DNA of 64,000 nt from Clostridium sp. CAG:967 (GCA_000433095.1 HF991467.1:25678-89677), one strand, 5' to 3'; positions 52,338 to 59,996 are shown, numbered from the stretch's first letter. The notes: generated by a model not told the origin, from the letters alone. Numbers and translations: made by a program.

Positions 52338-53291
52338 TTATGATTCAATCAATAAGCTTGCGCCGATAACGCCTGCTGTATTGCCTAATTGTGCAGGAAC
52401 TACTTCCACAGCGGAACCTGCGATTTTCATAGCACGTTTGTACAAAGTTTCTTTTAGCGGATCTAAAAGCAAGTCGCCTGCATCTGCTACACCGCCGCCC
52501 ACAATAATTCTTTCAGGGTTTAAAAGATTTACAACGCTTGCCATTCCTATTCCTATGTATTCGCCCATAATGCTGAATATTCTCAAAGCAACAGGGTCGC
52601 CTGCTTTTGCAGCTTCGCACACAATGTAAGGTGTAATAGGATTACCGTTAGCCATTTCACGGAATTTAGTTGACTTTCCGCCTCTGATGTAATCTTCTGC
52701 CATTGCAACAATTGAAGGACCTGAAGCAAAAGCTTCCATACATCCTGTATCACCGCATCCGCAGATAGGACCGTCATGCATTTGAAGTTTAATGTGACCG
52801 ATTTCGCCTGCCGCATTCGATGCACCTCTTACAAGTTTTCCGTTAACGATTAAACCTGAACCAATGCCTGTTCCTACTGTGATACAGATAAGGTTTTCGC
52901 ATCCTTTGCCCGCACCGTAGTTAAGTTCGCCCAGAGCAGCGCATCTTACGTCGTTGTCTACACGGGTAGGAATATGGAATTCGTCTTCAATAAGTTTTGC
53001 AATCGGAACTTCCACCCAGCCCGGAATATTCGGAGCAAGTCTTACTATTCCTGATTTGTAATCAACCTGTCCGGGAAAACCGAAACCAATTCCTTCTATA
53101 TCTTTTGTTGAAAGTTTTGTTTCTTTCATTAATTCATAAATTGCCTGTTTAATATTGGTTACTGTGTATTCGTAGCCCATTTCGGCACGTGTGGGAACTG
53201 AATTTGAATAAAGAATACTGCCTTTATCGTCTACCAATGCTATTTTTACGTTTGTTCCGCCTACATCAATACCAATTCTGTTTTTTGCCAT
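52338..53291 (-). CDS. glk: ROK-family glucokinase
   Basis: The 317-aa kinase has the N-terminal phosphate loop IGIDVGGTNVKIALVDDKGS, substrate-binding ENLICITVGTGIGSGLIVNG, GEIGHIKLQ and the ROK zinc motif CGCGDTGCMEAFASG. ROK glucokinases phosphorylate glucose with ATP. With pfp at 54172 it supports a PPi-saving glycolysis. First gene of a glk-holA-holB unit. Confidence 0.9.
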   Translation of the reverse strand: MAKNRIGIDVGGTNVKIALVDDKGSILYSNSVPTRAEMGYEYTVTNIKQAIYELMKETKLSTKDIEGIGFGFPGQVDYKSGIVRLAPNIPGWVEVPIAKLIEDEFHIPTRVDNDVRCAALGELNYGAGKGCENLICITVGTGIGSGLIVNGKLVRGASNAAGEIGHIKLQMHDGPICGCGDTGCMEAFASGPSIVAMAEDYIRGGKSTKFREMANGNPITPYIVCEAAKAGDPVALRIFSIMGEYIGIGMASVVNLLNPERIIVGGGVADAGDLLLDPLKETLYKRAMKIAGSAVEVVPAQLGNTAGVIGASLLIES

Positions 53292-53366
53292 TTTATATCC
53301 CCCATATGTCTATAATAATATGATATGACAAACATGGAATTTTTACATAAAAATTGTAATATTTTG

Positions 53367-53487
53367 CTACGAGATTAAGTCAATCAGTTGTTTCCCGACT
53401 TTTTTGCAAAACTCGGAGTATTCGTTGTTTATTATGCCGTAATCGTTTATGAAGCTTTCAACCCAAGTTCCGTCTTTAATTTTAAAG
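53367..53487 (-). pseudogene. C-terminal remnant of an unknown gene (copy 2)
   Basis: Minus-strand frame without a start codon, closed upstream by TAA, ending at TAG 53367. KDGTWVESFINDYGIINNEY and SEFCKKVGKQLIDLIS match the remnant at 24702-24803, with a nine-residue insertion. It lies to the left of the broken XRE gene at 53617, mirroring copy 1. The rest of 53292-53616 is AT-rich and empty. Confidence 0.5.
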
Positions 53488-53616
53488 TTTTATAAGTCTA
53501 TTATATTTATATAATTGCAAAATATTGCAATTATATATTACATTAATATACTATATTGTCAAATTAAGCATACCTATGCGTTAACATTTAAGCGCAATAG
53601 TTATAGAGTTTTATTT

Positions 53617-53796
53617 ATGAATGCAGAAATAAAGAAATTATTATGCTTACGAATTAAAAATTTTCGAGAAAGTACTAAACTTTCTCAAGAAAAGTTTTGT
53701 GAAAAGGCAGAAATAGATGTCAGAACTAATATCCCCGTATCAGTTATTTTTGATTTGGCAAAGGCTTTAACCGTTAGTCCAAAAGATTTTTTTTGA
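53617..53796 (+). pseudogene. Internally deleted XRE-type HTH gene
   Basis: From ATG 53617 a 59-aa frame reads LRIKNFRESTKLSQEKFCEK, AEIDVRT, then NIPVSVIFDLAKALTVSPKD. Compared with a normal Cro/CI domain, about ten residues covering the recognition helix (the YISxIExGKR region) are missing between DVRT and NIPVS. It probably cannot bind DNA. The in-frame deletion and the adjacent remnant indicate decay of a two-gene module. Confidence 0.65.
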
Positions 53797-53809
53797 TTTT
53801 TAGTTTTCG

Positions 53810-53818
53810 CCCCCCCCC
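53810..53818. repeat. C9 homopolymer tract
   Basis: Nine C in a row between the broken XRE gene and the antisense promoter of peptide locus A. Similar in length to the G10 tracts at 46101, 46936 and 63013, but apparently noncoding. Confidence 0.8.
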
Positions 53819-53820
53819 AC

Positions 53821-53954
53821 TTGAAAAAATTTTAAAATAGTTTATAATGTATTTATAAATAGGGCGGAGCAAGTTCCAGCTTGCCCCATTAAAAGCCCCT
53901 ATGATATGATTGAAAGCACTATTATGATTATTAAAATTATAATTAGTGCTTTTT
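53821..53954 (+). ncRNA. Candidate antisense RNA opposing peptide locus A
   Basis: TTGAAA (53821-53826) and TATAAT (53843-53848, 16-base spacer) should start an RNA near 53855. It begins with a GGGC...GCAAG-TTCCAG-CTTGC...CCC hairpin and meets a terminator-like stem AAAGCACTA (53913-53921) / TAGTGCTTT (53944-53952) plus T-run, which lies inside the opposing peptide gene. The resulting RNA of about 100 nt would pair with the 3' part of the peptide mRNA. Confidence 0.55.
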
Positions 53955-53973
53955 CGCTTGCTGCGAAAATCAT
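53899..53973 (-). CDS. 24-aa hydrophobic peptide A (candidate type I toxin)
   Basis: The peptide MIFAASEKALIIILIIIIVL-SIIS starts at ATG 53973 after a very strong AAAGGGGGTG ribosome-binding site. It is almost wholly a membrane helix. On the minus strand TTGACA (54084-54079) and TAGGAT at 17-base spacing give a promoter, with a roughly 80-nt leader containing GGGTAAGCCC. Peptide B at 57033-57107 has the same length, MIF start and flanks. Size, hydrophobicity, leader and opposed transcript match type I toxins such as Ibs, Fst or TxpA in kind, not in sequence. Confidence 0.6.
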   Translation of the reverse strand: MIFAASEKALIIILIIIIVLSIIS

Positions 53974-54122
53974 ATTTATCACCCCCTTTCTCAGTTTTCA
54001 TCCTGTAGTAATGTCGTGCTGAGAGTAAAGGTAATAAGGGCTTACCCTTATAATAATCCTAGTGAAAAAGTTGAAAGATGTCAATAAAAATGGAATTAAT
54101 ATTAAAATATTTTCTATATTAA

Positions 54123-54152
54123 AAAACCGCTTCTAATTTTAGAAGCGGTTTT
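54123..54152 (-). terminator. Terminator of pfp
   Basis: AACCGCTTCT and AGAAGCGGTT form a 10-bp stem just after the pfp stop; on the minus strand a T-run follows. Confidence 0.85.
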
Positions 54153-54171
54153 CTGTTTTTATTTTTACCAA

Positions 54172-55854
54172 TTATACAGATGCCAATGATTTAGCTCTTT
54201 CCAATTGAAGTGTGCAAGTTGTTACGTCGCAAACACATGATGGTCCGAAGTATTGGATTGCACCCGGGAATAAATATCTGTCATTGATTGCCCAGTCTTC
54301 TCTACAGCTTTCCAGAGCTTTGAATACAGGACCGTCAAGCTCTACAAGAGCTTTTTGAATAACAGGTTTCATTTCGCCGTGGCGTTTTTCCATATTCATC
54401 ATCATAGTAAGTGGAACACCGCCTGCAACCCATTGGTCAGCAGGAGCTGTAAGGTTTCTTACTGATGATAAGTATCCTGTTAAACCGAAGTTGATTAAAG
54501 CAAAAGCATTGAAGCCCAGTGAGTAGCAGTAATCAGCATCGAAGTTTGACGGGAATGCACATCTTCCTTCGTAACCGAAGAAGTGTGATTGTGCTGAGAA
54601 TTTACCGATGTAATCCCCTTGAGATTTCAATTCGTCTAATCTTGTTGAAATCATTTCAATTAAAAGTTTTTCAGTTTCGATTTTAGAAACCTGAACGTTA
54701 CCGTGAGGGTCACGGTCAGCTAATAATTGACCTTTAATAAGAACAGGAAGTGATGCATAAACTTTTGCATTTGCCGGTTCTAATCTGTTTTCGACGATAT
54801 CGAATTTTTCTCTGATTGTTGTAGCGTTAACAAATGAAGGATCAGATTCCAATGAAGCCATGATGTCGTTTAAGTTAGCAATCATAGATTTCATTTCAGG
54901 GATAAATTCGATTAAGCCTTCCGGAATGATTGCAATACCGAAGTTTTTACCGATATTAGCACGTTTAACAATGATATCTGTCATGTAATTAACAACTTGT
55001 TCCAAAGACATTTTCTTAGCTTCAACTTCTTCGGAAATCATTGTAATATTAGGCTGGGTTTGTAAAGCTGCTTCTAAAGCTACGTGAGAAGCACTTCTTC
55101 CCATAATTTTTACAAAGTGCCAGTATTTTTTAGCGGAGTTAGCATCACGCTGAATGTTTCCGATTAATTCGCCGTATGTTTTTGTAGCTGTGTCGAAACC
55201 GAAAGAAATTTCGATTTGTTCGTTTTTCAAGTCGCCGTCGATAGTTTTCGGGCAGCCGATAACCTGAATGCCTGTGTTGTTTTTAACAAACCATTCAGCT
55301 AAAAGAGCTGCGTTAGTGTTTGAATCGTCGCCGCCGATGATTACAACAGCAGAGATGTTTAATTTTTTACAAACTTCCAAAGATTTTTGGAATTGTTCTT
55401 CGGTTTCAAGTTTAGTTCTTCCTGAGCCAATAATATCGAAACCGCCTGTGTTTCTGTATGCATCCATGAATTCATCAGAGAATTCCATATATTTTCCGTC
55501 GATAATACCGGAAGGTCCGCCTAAGAAACCGTAAAGTTTGTTAGAAGGGTTAGCCTGTTTCAACGCATCATATAACCCTGCAATAACGTTGTGTCCGCCG
55601 GGAGCCTGTCCGCCTGAAAGGATAACACCTACATTTCTAACTTCAGATGCGTGTGAAGAAGAAGTTGTTTTAAAAGTAACAACAGGTTTTCCGTATGTGT
55701 TTTTGAATAAATTTTGAATTTGTTCTTGATCTCTAACAGATTGCGTAGCATCACCTTCAACCATTTCAAGGCTGTTAATGCCTGAAGAAAGGCTTGAAGG
55801 AAGTTTCGGCTGGTACTTTAATCTTTCGATTTGTAATGGTGAAAGTTTTTCCAT
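54172..55854 (-). CDS. pfp: Diphosphate-dependent phosphofructokinase
   Basis: The 560-aa enzyme fits the long PPi-PFK clade: GVILSGGQAPGGHNVIAGLY, VIIGGDDSNTNAALLAEWF (Asp in GGDD is the mark of PPi use), CPKTIDGDLKN with the catalytic Asp, and KIMGRSASHVALEAALQT. It phosphorylates fructose-6-phosphate with PPi, reversibly, sparing ATP in glycolysis; common in anaerobes. Monocistronic, with its own terminator. Confidence 0.93.
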   Translation of the reverse strand: MEKLSPLQIERLKYQPKLPSSLSSGINSLEMVEGDATQSVRDQEQIQNLFKNTYGKPVVTFKTTSSSHASEVRNVGVILSGGQAPGGHNVIAGLYDALKQANPSNKLYGFLGGPSGIIDGKYMEFSDEFMDAYRNTGGFDIIGSGRTKLETEEQFQKSLEVCKKLNISAVVIIGGDDSNTNAALLAEWFVKNNTGIQVIGCPKTIDGDLKNEQIEISFGFDTATKTYGELIGNIQRDANSAKKYWHFVKIMGRSASHVALEAALQTQPNITMISEEVEAKKMSLEQVVNYMTDIIVKRANIGKNFGIAIIPEGLIEFIPEMKSMIANLNDIMASLESDPSFVNATTIREKFDIVENRLEPANAKVYASLPVLIKGQLLADRDPHGNVQVSKIETEKLLIEMISTRLDELKSQGDYIGKFSAQSHFFGYEGRCAFPSNFDADYCYSLGFNAFALINFGLTGYLSSVRNLTAPADQWVAGGVPLTMMMNMEKRHGEMKPVIQKALVELDGPVFKALESCREDWAINDRYLFPGAIQYFGPSCVCDVTTCTLQLERAKSLASV

Positions 55855-55935
55855 AATCTCTTTCCTTTTTGTTAAGTAATACTTTTACACTAGATATTTT
55901 ACAATAAAAAACAAATTTTTCATAATAAAAAAGAT

Positions 55936-55955
55936 AACCGCCCTAAAAGGCGGTT
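55936..55955 (-). terminator. Terminator of small helical gene
   Basis: AACCGCC and GGCGGTT around a six-base loop, followed on the minus strand by ATCTTTTTT. Confidence 0.8.
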
Positions 55956-55971
55956 TAGAATTAAGCATAAT

Positions 55972-56181
55972 TTAAATAATTTCACTAAGTTTATCGTCTT
56001 TAAAAATATCATAAATAATATCAATATTTTCCTGCATTTTTTGAAGAATCAAATCAATCCTTTGGACCTCCTGAATATCTTCAAAAGAGTCTGCATAAGT
56101 CATAGCCAGATGCAGATAGCTGTGTAGTTCTTGAACAGCGTTTTCGACTTTACCTCTAATAATTTCTTTTTCTTTATCCAT
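55972..56181 (-). CDS. Small helical protein divergent from an XRE regulator
   Basis: The 69-aa protein is acidic and helical (VENAVQELHSYLHLAMTYAD, then VQRIDLILQKMQENIDIIYD). GGAGG precedes the ATG. No family recognised. It is divergent from the XRE gene at 56296 across a 114-bp gap holding two operator-like repeats, so the regulator probably controls both. Could be the effector of a two-gene module. Confidence 0.6.
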   Translation of the reverse strand: MDKEKEIIRGKVENAVQELHSYLHLAMTYADSFEDIQEVQRIDLILQKMQENIDIIYDIFKDDKLSEII

Positions 56182-56226
56182 AATTCTTACCTCCGATATT
56201 AATATATACTAACAAATATGAGTTGT

Positions 56227-56270
56227 ATATTACCCAAACGGGTATTATATTGCACAAACGGGTGCTGTAT
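56227..56270. promoter_or_regulatory. Two operator-like repeats 20 bp apart
   Basis: CAAACGGGT occurs at 56235-56243 and again at 56255-56263, exactly 20 bp apart (two helical turns), each within a local inverted arrangement (ACCCAAACGGGT; GCACAAACGGGTGC). They lie between the divergent small gene and XRE gene, as expected for an autoregulated HTH protein. Confidence 0.6.
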
Positions 56271-56295
56271 TAATCATATATTGTAATATTTAGTT

Positions 56296-56505
56296 ATGAT
56301 TAAAAATCGTTTATCAACTGTTATGGGTAATAAAAGAATGAAGCCACAAGAAATTGTGACTTTGACTGGTATTAGCAGGAAGACAATTTATAATATTTAT
56401 AACGATAAAACAAAAGGTATTGAATTTGATACTTTAGACAAACTCTGTTTTGCCTTGGACTGCACGCCCAACGATTTGTTCAGATACATTCCCGATGATA
56501 AATAA
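56296..56505 (+). CDS. Solo XRE/YozG-type HTH regulator
   Basis: The 69-aa protein matches the short Cro/CI-type domain: IKNRLSTVMGNKRMKPQEIV, TGISRKTIYNIYNDKTKGIE, LDKLCFALDCTPNDLFRYIP. This YozG-like form lacks any extra domain. No clear Shine-Dalgarno is visible. It shares the divergent region with the 69-aa helical gene and ends at a bidirectional terminator. Confidence 0.85.
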   Translation: MIKNRLSTVMGNKRMKPQEIVTLTGISRKTIYNIYNDKTKGIEFDTLDKLCFALDCTPNDLFRYIPDDK

Positions 56506-56529
56506 AAACTATCATAAAGGATAGTTTTT
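56504..56529. terminator. Bidirectional terminator
   Basis: AAAAACTATC and GATAGTTTTT form a 10-bp stem between the convergent XRE gene and the 122-aa gene at 56528. Confidence 0.8.
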
Positions 56530-56896
56530 ATTTATATAAGTTCAGTTTTTCATCAAATGTGCTTTCAGCTTTGTACTGTAACTTTTTTAACACTGCTTCA
56601 CGTTTTGCAAGCTGCTTTAACTGTTTTTCGGCAGGTGTTTTTATTCTGAATTTGTTTAAAAACCATACTTTTGCCATGTTCAATCCTGCTTTGCTAAATA
56701 ACGGAACTTTCATTGAAGGCGCAGGTATGGATTTTGATAATTCAAAATTTTCCACAGCTAATTTTGCGTGTTCTTTTACTGCTGTCTTAAAACCTTTATA
56801 GTCGCCCAAAACACTTGAAAATACTATATCAGACTTTAACTGTGCTATTTTTCGTGCTACAGGTTTTGTTACAGGATCAAATTTTACTTTTGCCAT
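56528..56896 (-). CDS. Basic hypothetical protein
   Basis: The 122-aa protein is Lys-rich (predicted strongly basic) and largely helical: VARKIAQLKSDIVFSSVLGD, KEHAKLAVENFELSKSIPAP, TPAEKQLKQLAKREAVLKKL. No domain or signal peptide recognised. AAAGGGATATG gives a ribosome-binding site close to the ATG. Convergent with the XRE gene. A lineage-specific gene is likely. Confidence 0.55.
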   Translation of the reverse strand: MAKVKFDPVTKPVARKIAQLKSDIVFSSVLGDYKGFKTAVKEHAKLAVENFELSKSIPAPSMKVPLFSKAGLNMAKVWFLNKFRIKTPAEKQLKQLAKREAVLKKLQYKAESTFDEKLNLYK

Positions 56897-56959
56897 ATCA
56901 TATCCCTTTCAGGTTAAAGATTTTAACAGCTTGGCACTTGATTGTCAATCTCTTGTCAC

Positions 56960-57087
56960 TTGAAATTTATTTCATTATAAGTTATAATATATAAGAAGGG
57001 CGAGAGGATTGCACTCCTCTCTTTAAAAGCCCCTATTTTGTTGATTTAAGAGTTAATATTATCATTAAAAGTAATATTAACTCTTTT
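56960..57087 (+). ncRNA. Candidate antisense RNA opposing peptide locus B
   Basis: TTGAAA (56960-56965) and TATAAT (56983-56988) at 17-base spacing should start an RNA near 56995. A GAGAGG-ATTGCA-CTCCTCTC hairpin follows, and a perfect 14-bp stem (57048-57061 with 57072-57085) plus T4 would terminate it inside the opposing peptide gene, giving about 93 nt. Confidence 0.58.
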
Positions 57088-57107
57088 ACATTTATTGTAA
57101 ATATCAA
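57033..57107 (-). CDS. 24-aa hydrophobic peptide B (candidate type I toxin)
   Basis: The peptide begins MIFTINVKELILLLMIILTL and ends KSTK, starting at TTG 57107 after AAAGGGGGTG. On the minus strand TTGCAT (57226-57221) and TATAAT (57203-57198) have 17-base spacing, giving a leader of about 85 nt with the GGGTAAGCC block also found at locus A. Same length, same first three residues and same flanks as peptide A. The central membrane helix fits a type I toxin. No named family recognised. The rest of 56897-57236 holds the promoters and antisense unit. Confidence 0.6.
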   Translation of the reverse strand: MIFTINVKELILLLMIILTLKSTK

Positions 57108-57236
57108 CTTATCACCCCCTTTCTTGCGGTTTTGCCAAATTTGCAGTTCGTGCCGCAGTGCAAGGATATGATATTCAAGGCTTACCCTTCATTATAATTA
57201 TAGTGGAAATTATTAAATAATGCAATATTATTAAAA

Positions 57237-57812
57237 TTATACAGGCTTTTTATAAATTATCGTTTTTAGAACTTTATTATTTACTGTTGTTTCTGCTTCT
57301 TTTAAAAGTTCAAATTTGTTCTTTGAATAGTAATCGTAGTCGCATGTTGTATCTGTCCAAAGATAGATATTTTTAATATTATTCTCCTTACAGGTTTCAA
57401 CAAGTTTTGATAAAAGCATCTTGCCGCCGCCTTTTTGGCAGCTTATGAAAAGACCTGTCATAATATCGGTGTCCTGCATTACTTCTTTTACTTCTTTTCC
57501 GCAGGCTTCAAGATAATCCGCAAGCTCAATTGCTGTTTTTGCTTCATTTTCATCAAGCTCTTTTGCTGCTTCTTTAAAATAATTTATACTTTCATTTTTG
57601 TCATACTTTGTGTTTGCAAGTATGAAACCCTTAAAGCCGTCATCTTCCAAGCTGAAAGAATATTTACGGTTCAAATCATAATATTTAACCATAAAATCAT
57701 ATATCAGTTTTTGAAGTTTATCGCTTTCTTTTGTATACAAATCACCCCAGACAAGGTGGGAAATTTGTGATGCTTCCTGAATGTCGTTTTCAGAAAAATT
57801 TCTTACAATCAT
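57237..57812 (-). CDS. GNAT-family N-acetyltransferase
   Basis: The 191-aa protein has a GNAT pattern: MIVRNFSENDIQEASQISHL at the start, TGLFISCQKGGGKMLLSKLV as acetyl-CoA segment (K-G-G-G), and IYLWTDTTCDYDYYSKNKFE near the end. Substrate unknown. Its start overlaps the M29 aminopeptidase stop by four bases, indicating coexpression. Confidence 0.78.
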   Translation of the reverse strand: MIVRNFSENDIQEASQISHLVWGDLYTKESDKLQKLIYDFMVKYYDLNRKYSFSLEDDGFKGFILANTKYDKNESINYFKEAAKELDENEAKTAIELADYLEACGKEVKEVMQDTDIMTGLFISCQKGGGKMLLSKLVETCKENNIKNIYLWTDTTCDYDYYSKNKFELLKEAETTVNNKVLKTIIYKKPV

Positions 57813-58915
57813 ATTATAAATTTTCCGTTTTCATAGATAAGTTTATCATCGGCATAAATTTTTCCGTTGTTTTTCATATTTTTAATCATATCCCAGTGAA
57901 GTCCTGACACATTTTTGCCGCCTGTTTCAGGATAAGATGCACCGACTGCCATGTGAATGGAGCCGCCGATTTTTTCGTCAAAAAGGATATTTCCGGTTAC
58001 TTCCTGAATTTCATTATTTGTGCCGATTGCGATTTCTCCGATGCCTTTTGAACCTTCGTCCATATTGAACATTGCTTCAAGATAATCTTTTCCTGTTTCG
58101 GCATCAAATTTCACAATTTGACCGTTTTCAATCCACAGATGAACGCCTGTTGCAGAGTTTCCTCTGTAGTTTTGCGGAAAGTCAAAATAAATTTCGCCGT
58201 TTATATCATCTTCTACAGGCGATGTGAAAACTTCGCCGTCAGGATAATTGTTCAGACCTGAGCAGCTAATCCATTTTCTGCCCTCAACCCCGAAAGTTAT
58301 ATCGGTCTTTTCTCCAATTATATGTACTTTTTTCACTCCGTTAAGGTAATTTGCCCATTTGGTTTGTTTTTCGTCGAGTTCACGAAGTTTTGCAACAGGG
58401 TCGTCCAAATCAAGATAGCAGGATTTGAAAAGAAATTCTGCATACTCATCAAAAGACATTTTTGCTTCCTGCGCAAGAGCGTGTGTCGGAACATCAGCTA
58501 CAACCCATGAAGCTTCGCCTTTTGCAGAACGTTCCATTAGAGTTTTCGACAATTCCTGAGAGGCTTTTGAACGTCTTGCAAGTTTTTTCAGGTCAGCACG
58601 AGCCATGGTTTTGGTGTTCATAGGAGCGCCGATTGAGATAAATTTGTCTATGGTTTCATATTCAGATTTTATAATCGGATCAATGTAATCAAGCTGCTCG
58701 TCAGATGCGTATTTTATGAAAATATCGGACATATCGTCAAAAGATGTTCTCAAAATCGGATGAGCTCCTTTTTCGATAACTCTTTTATATACAGCTTTTA
58801 CAAGGTCTTTTGCATAAATGCTTGTTGCTCTTATTTGAACAAGGTCGTCTTTTTGAACGTTTGTTGAATAATCAACCAAAACTTCTGCGTACTTTTCCCA
58901 TATTGTTTTTTGCAT
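57809..58915 (-). CDS. M29-family aminopeptidase
   Basis: The 368-aa enzyme matches the thermophilic metalloprotease (AmpS/PepS/AmpII) family: YAEVLVDYSTNVQKDDLVQI at the N-terminus, DVPTHALAQEAKM, LNNYPDGEVFTSPVEDDING and the metal-site end IHMAVGASYPETGG then SGLHWDMI. It removes N-terminal residues from peptides in the cytoplasm. Leads a two-gene operon with a GNAT protein. Confidence 0.88.
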   Translation of the reverse strand: MQKTIWEKYAEVLVDYSTNVQKDDLVQIRATSIYAKDLVKAVYKRVIEKGAHPILRTSFDDMSDIFIKYASDEQLDYIDPIIKSEYETIDKFISIGAPMNTKTMARADLKKLARRSKASQELSKTLMERSAKGEASWVVADVPTHALAQEAKMSFDEYAEFLFKSCYLDLDDPVAKLRELDEKQTKWANYLNGVKKVHIIGEKTDITFGVEGRKWISCSGLNNYPDGEVFTSPVEDDINGEIYFDFPQNYRGNSATGVHLWIENGQIVKFDAETGKDYLEAMFNMDEGSKGIGEIAIGTNNEIQEVTGNILFDEKIGGSIHMAVGASYPETGGKNVSGLHWDMIKNMKNNGKIYADDKLIYENGKFII

Positions 58916-58967
58916 AGCTCCTCCATATCTTTAGTTTAGCAAAAAACAAATAATAATCAAATAACTA

Positions 58968-59996
58968 TTATTCACCCACACACAACACCCCGTTTCTGAC
59001 CCTCTTTTGGTCGGCGAACCAGCTGCCACCGCCAAAGTTCAAGCTCCATGCGAGGTCGGAAACGTACTCGGAAGAATACCAGAACCAGCCCGACTGAGGA
59101 ACTTCGGGATAATTGGAATTATAAAAACTCGACAATGTATTCTTACTAGGCATCCTCATACCAATGTCGTTACAAGCTTTTTTTGCTCCCGCCCAACAAT
59201 TTGAAGAACAATGTTGATTTTGTGACCCATGATTGTCCCAGGTTGTATCTGAACAAGTGTCAATACATTCATAACTTGTTCCAAGATTTACAAAACATCC
59301 TATATTCGGTATCATAACTCCCGCACAACCTGTGCTAAACCTTGCTGCCTTAAATGAGCGTATGTCTTTCATCTTATTATCTATCGTTTCACTGTTAGGT
59401 CCTTTTCCGCCGTTTACATCCATTACAAAATCTATTGCAGCAGTTGTATTTGTTGTGTAGGCAAAATCTTTACTTCTTCCAAAACCTAAAGGTAATGTCT
59501 TTGGCGCTGCTGTTATTACATCGCCTACATCCATTCCCTGACTGTCCTGATTGTAAGTTAAGATTATTGATGCTCCATCTGCAAGCACAAGTCCGACGTT
59601 GTTACTTGTATTTCCTTTAATATTTAAGTTTTTCCCTGTCTTTGCTTTGCTTACTTCAAATTCTTCACCGTCACTTGTTATTACTTTTTGGGTAGGCCAG
59701 CAATCAGCTATGTTGTTTGCTGAACATCTTTTGGCTACTTTTAAATGTTTCTGCAGCTCATCTACAAAAGCATCGGTACTTGCATAACTTCCGTTCAAAA
59801 GTCCTAATGCTTTCATCTTATCTGTTGCCTGTGTTACTTTATAGGCAATATTTGCCTGTCGGTTTGAATTTACTCGTTCTGTTACGTTTTCCATTATTGC
59901 AGGCATTGTCATTGCTGCAACTAAACCAAGTACACCTAAAGTAATTAAAACTTCTGCAAGTGTAAATGCATTTGATTGTTTAATTTTTTTAGACAT
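58968..59996 (-). CDS. Prepilin-like protein with C-type-lectin/DUF1566-like C-terminus
   Basis: The 342-aa protein starts MSKKIKQSNAFTLAEVLITL, a prepilin signal and helix. After a pilin-type body, the last 80 residues contain a Cys-rich segment and then AKKACNDIGMRMPSKNTLSS, GWFWYSSEYVSDLAWSLNFG, GGSWFADQKRVRNGVLCV, which resembles the DUF1566/FGE/C-type-lectin fold. The 3' 120 bp are much more G+C-rich than the rest of the gene. It may be an adhesive minor pilin; see finding on possible hypervariation. Confidence 0.75.
   Translation of the reverse strand: MSKKIKQSNAFTLAEVLITLGVLGLVAAMTMPAIMENVTERVNSNRQANIAYKVTQATDKMKALGLLNGSYASTDAFVDELQKHLKVAKRCSANNIADCWPTQKVITSDGEEFEVSKAKTGKNLNIKGNTSNNVGLVLADGASIILTYNQDSQGMDVGDVITAAPKTLPLGFGRSKDFAYTTNTTAAIDFVMDVNGGKGPNSETIDNKMKDIRSFKAARFSTGCAGVMIPNIGCFVNLGTSYECIDTCSDTTWDNHGSQNQHCSSNCWAGAKKACNDIGMRMPSKNTLSSFYNSNYPEVPQSGWFWYSSEYVSDLAWSLNFGGGSWFADQKRVRNGVLCVGE

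Noticed and set aside
53774..54001. 75-aa minus-strand frame across peptide locus A
   Set aside because: It reads the 24-aa peptide region in another frame, begins at an ATG without the strong ribosome-binding site, and crosses the C9 tract.
58968..59996. Diversity-generating retroelement in this window
   Set aside because: No reverse transcriptase, accessory gene or template repeat was found here; only the possible target is reported.
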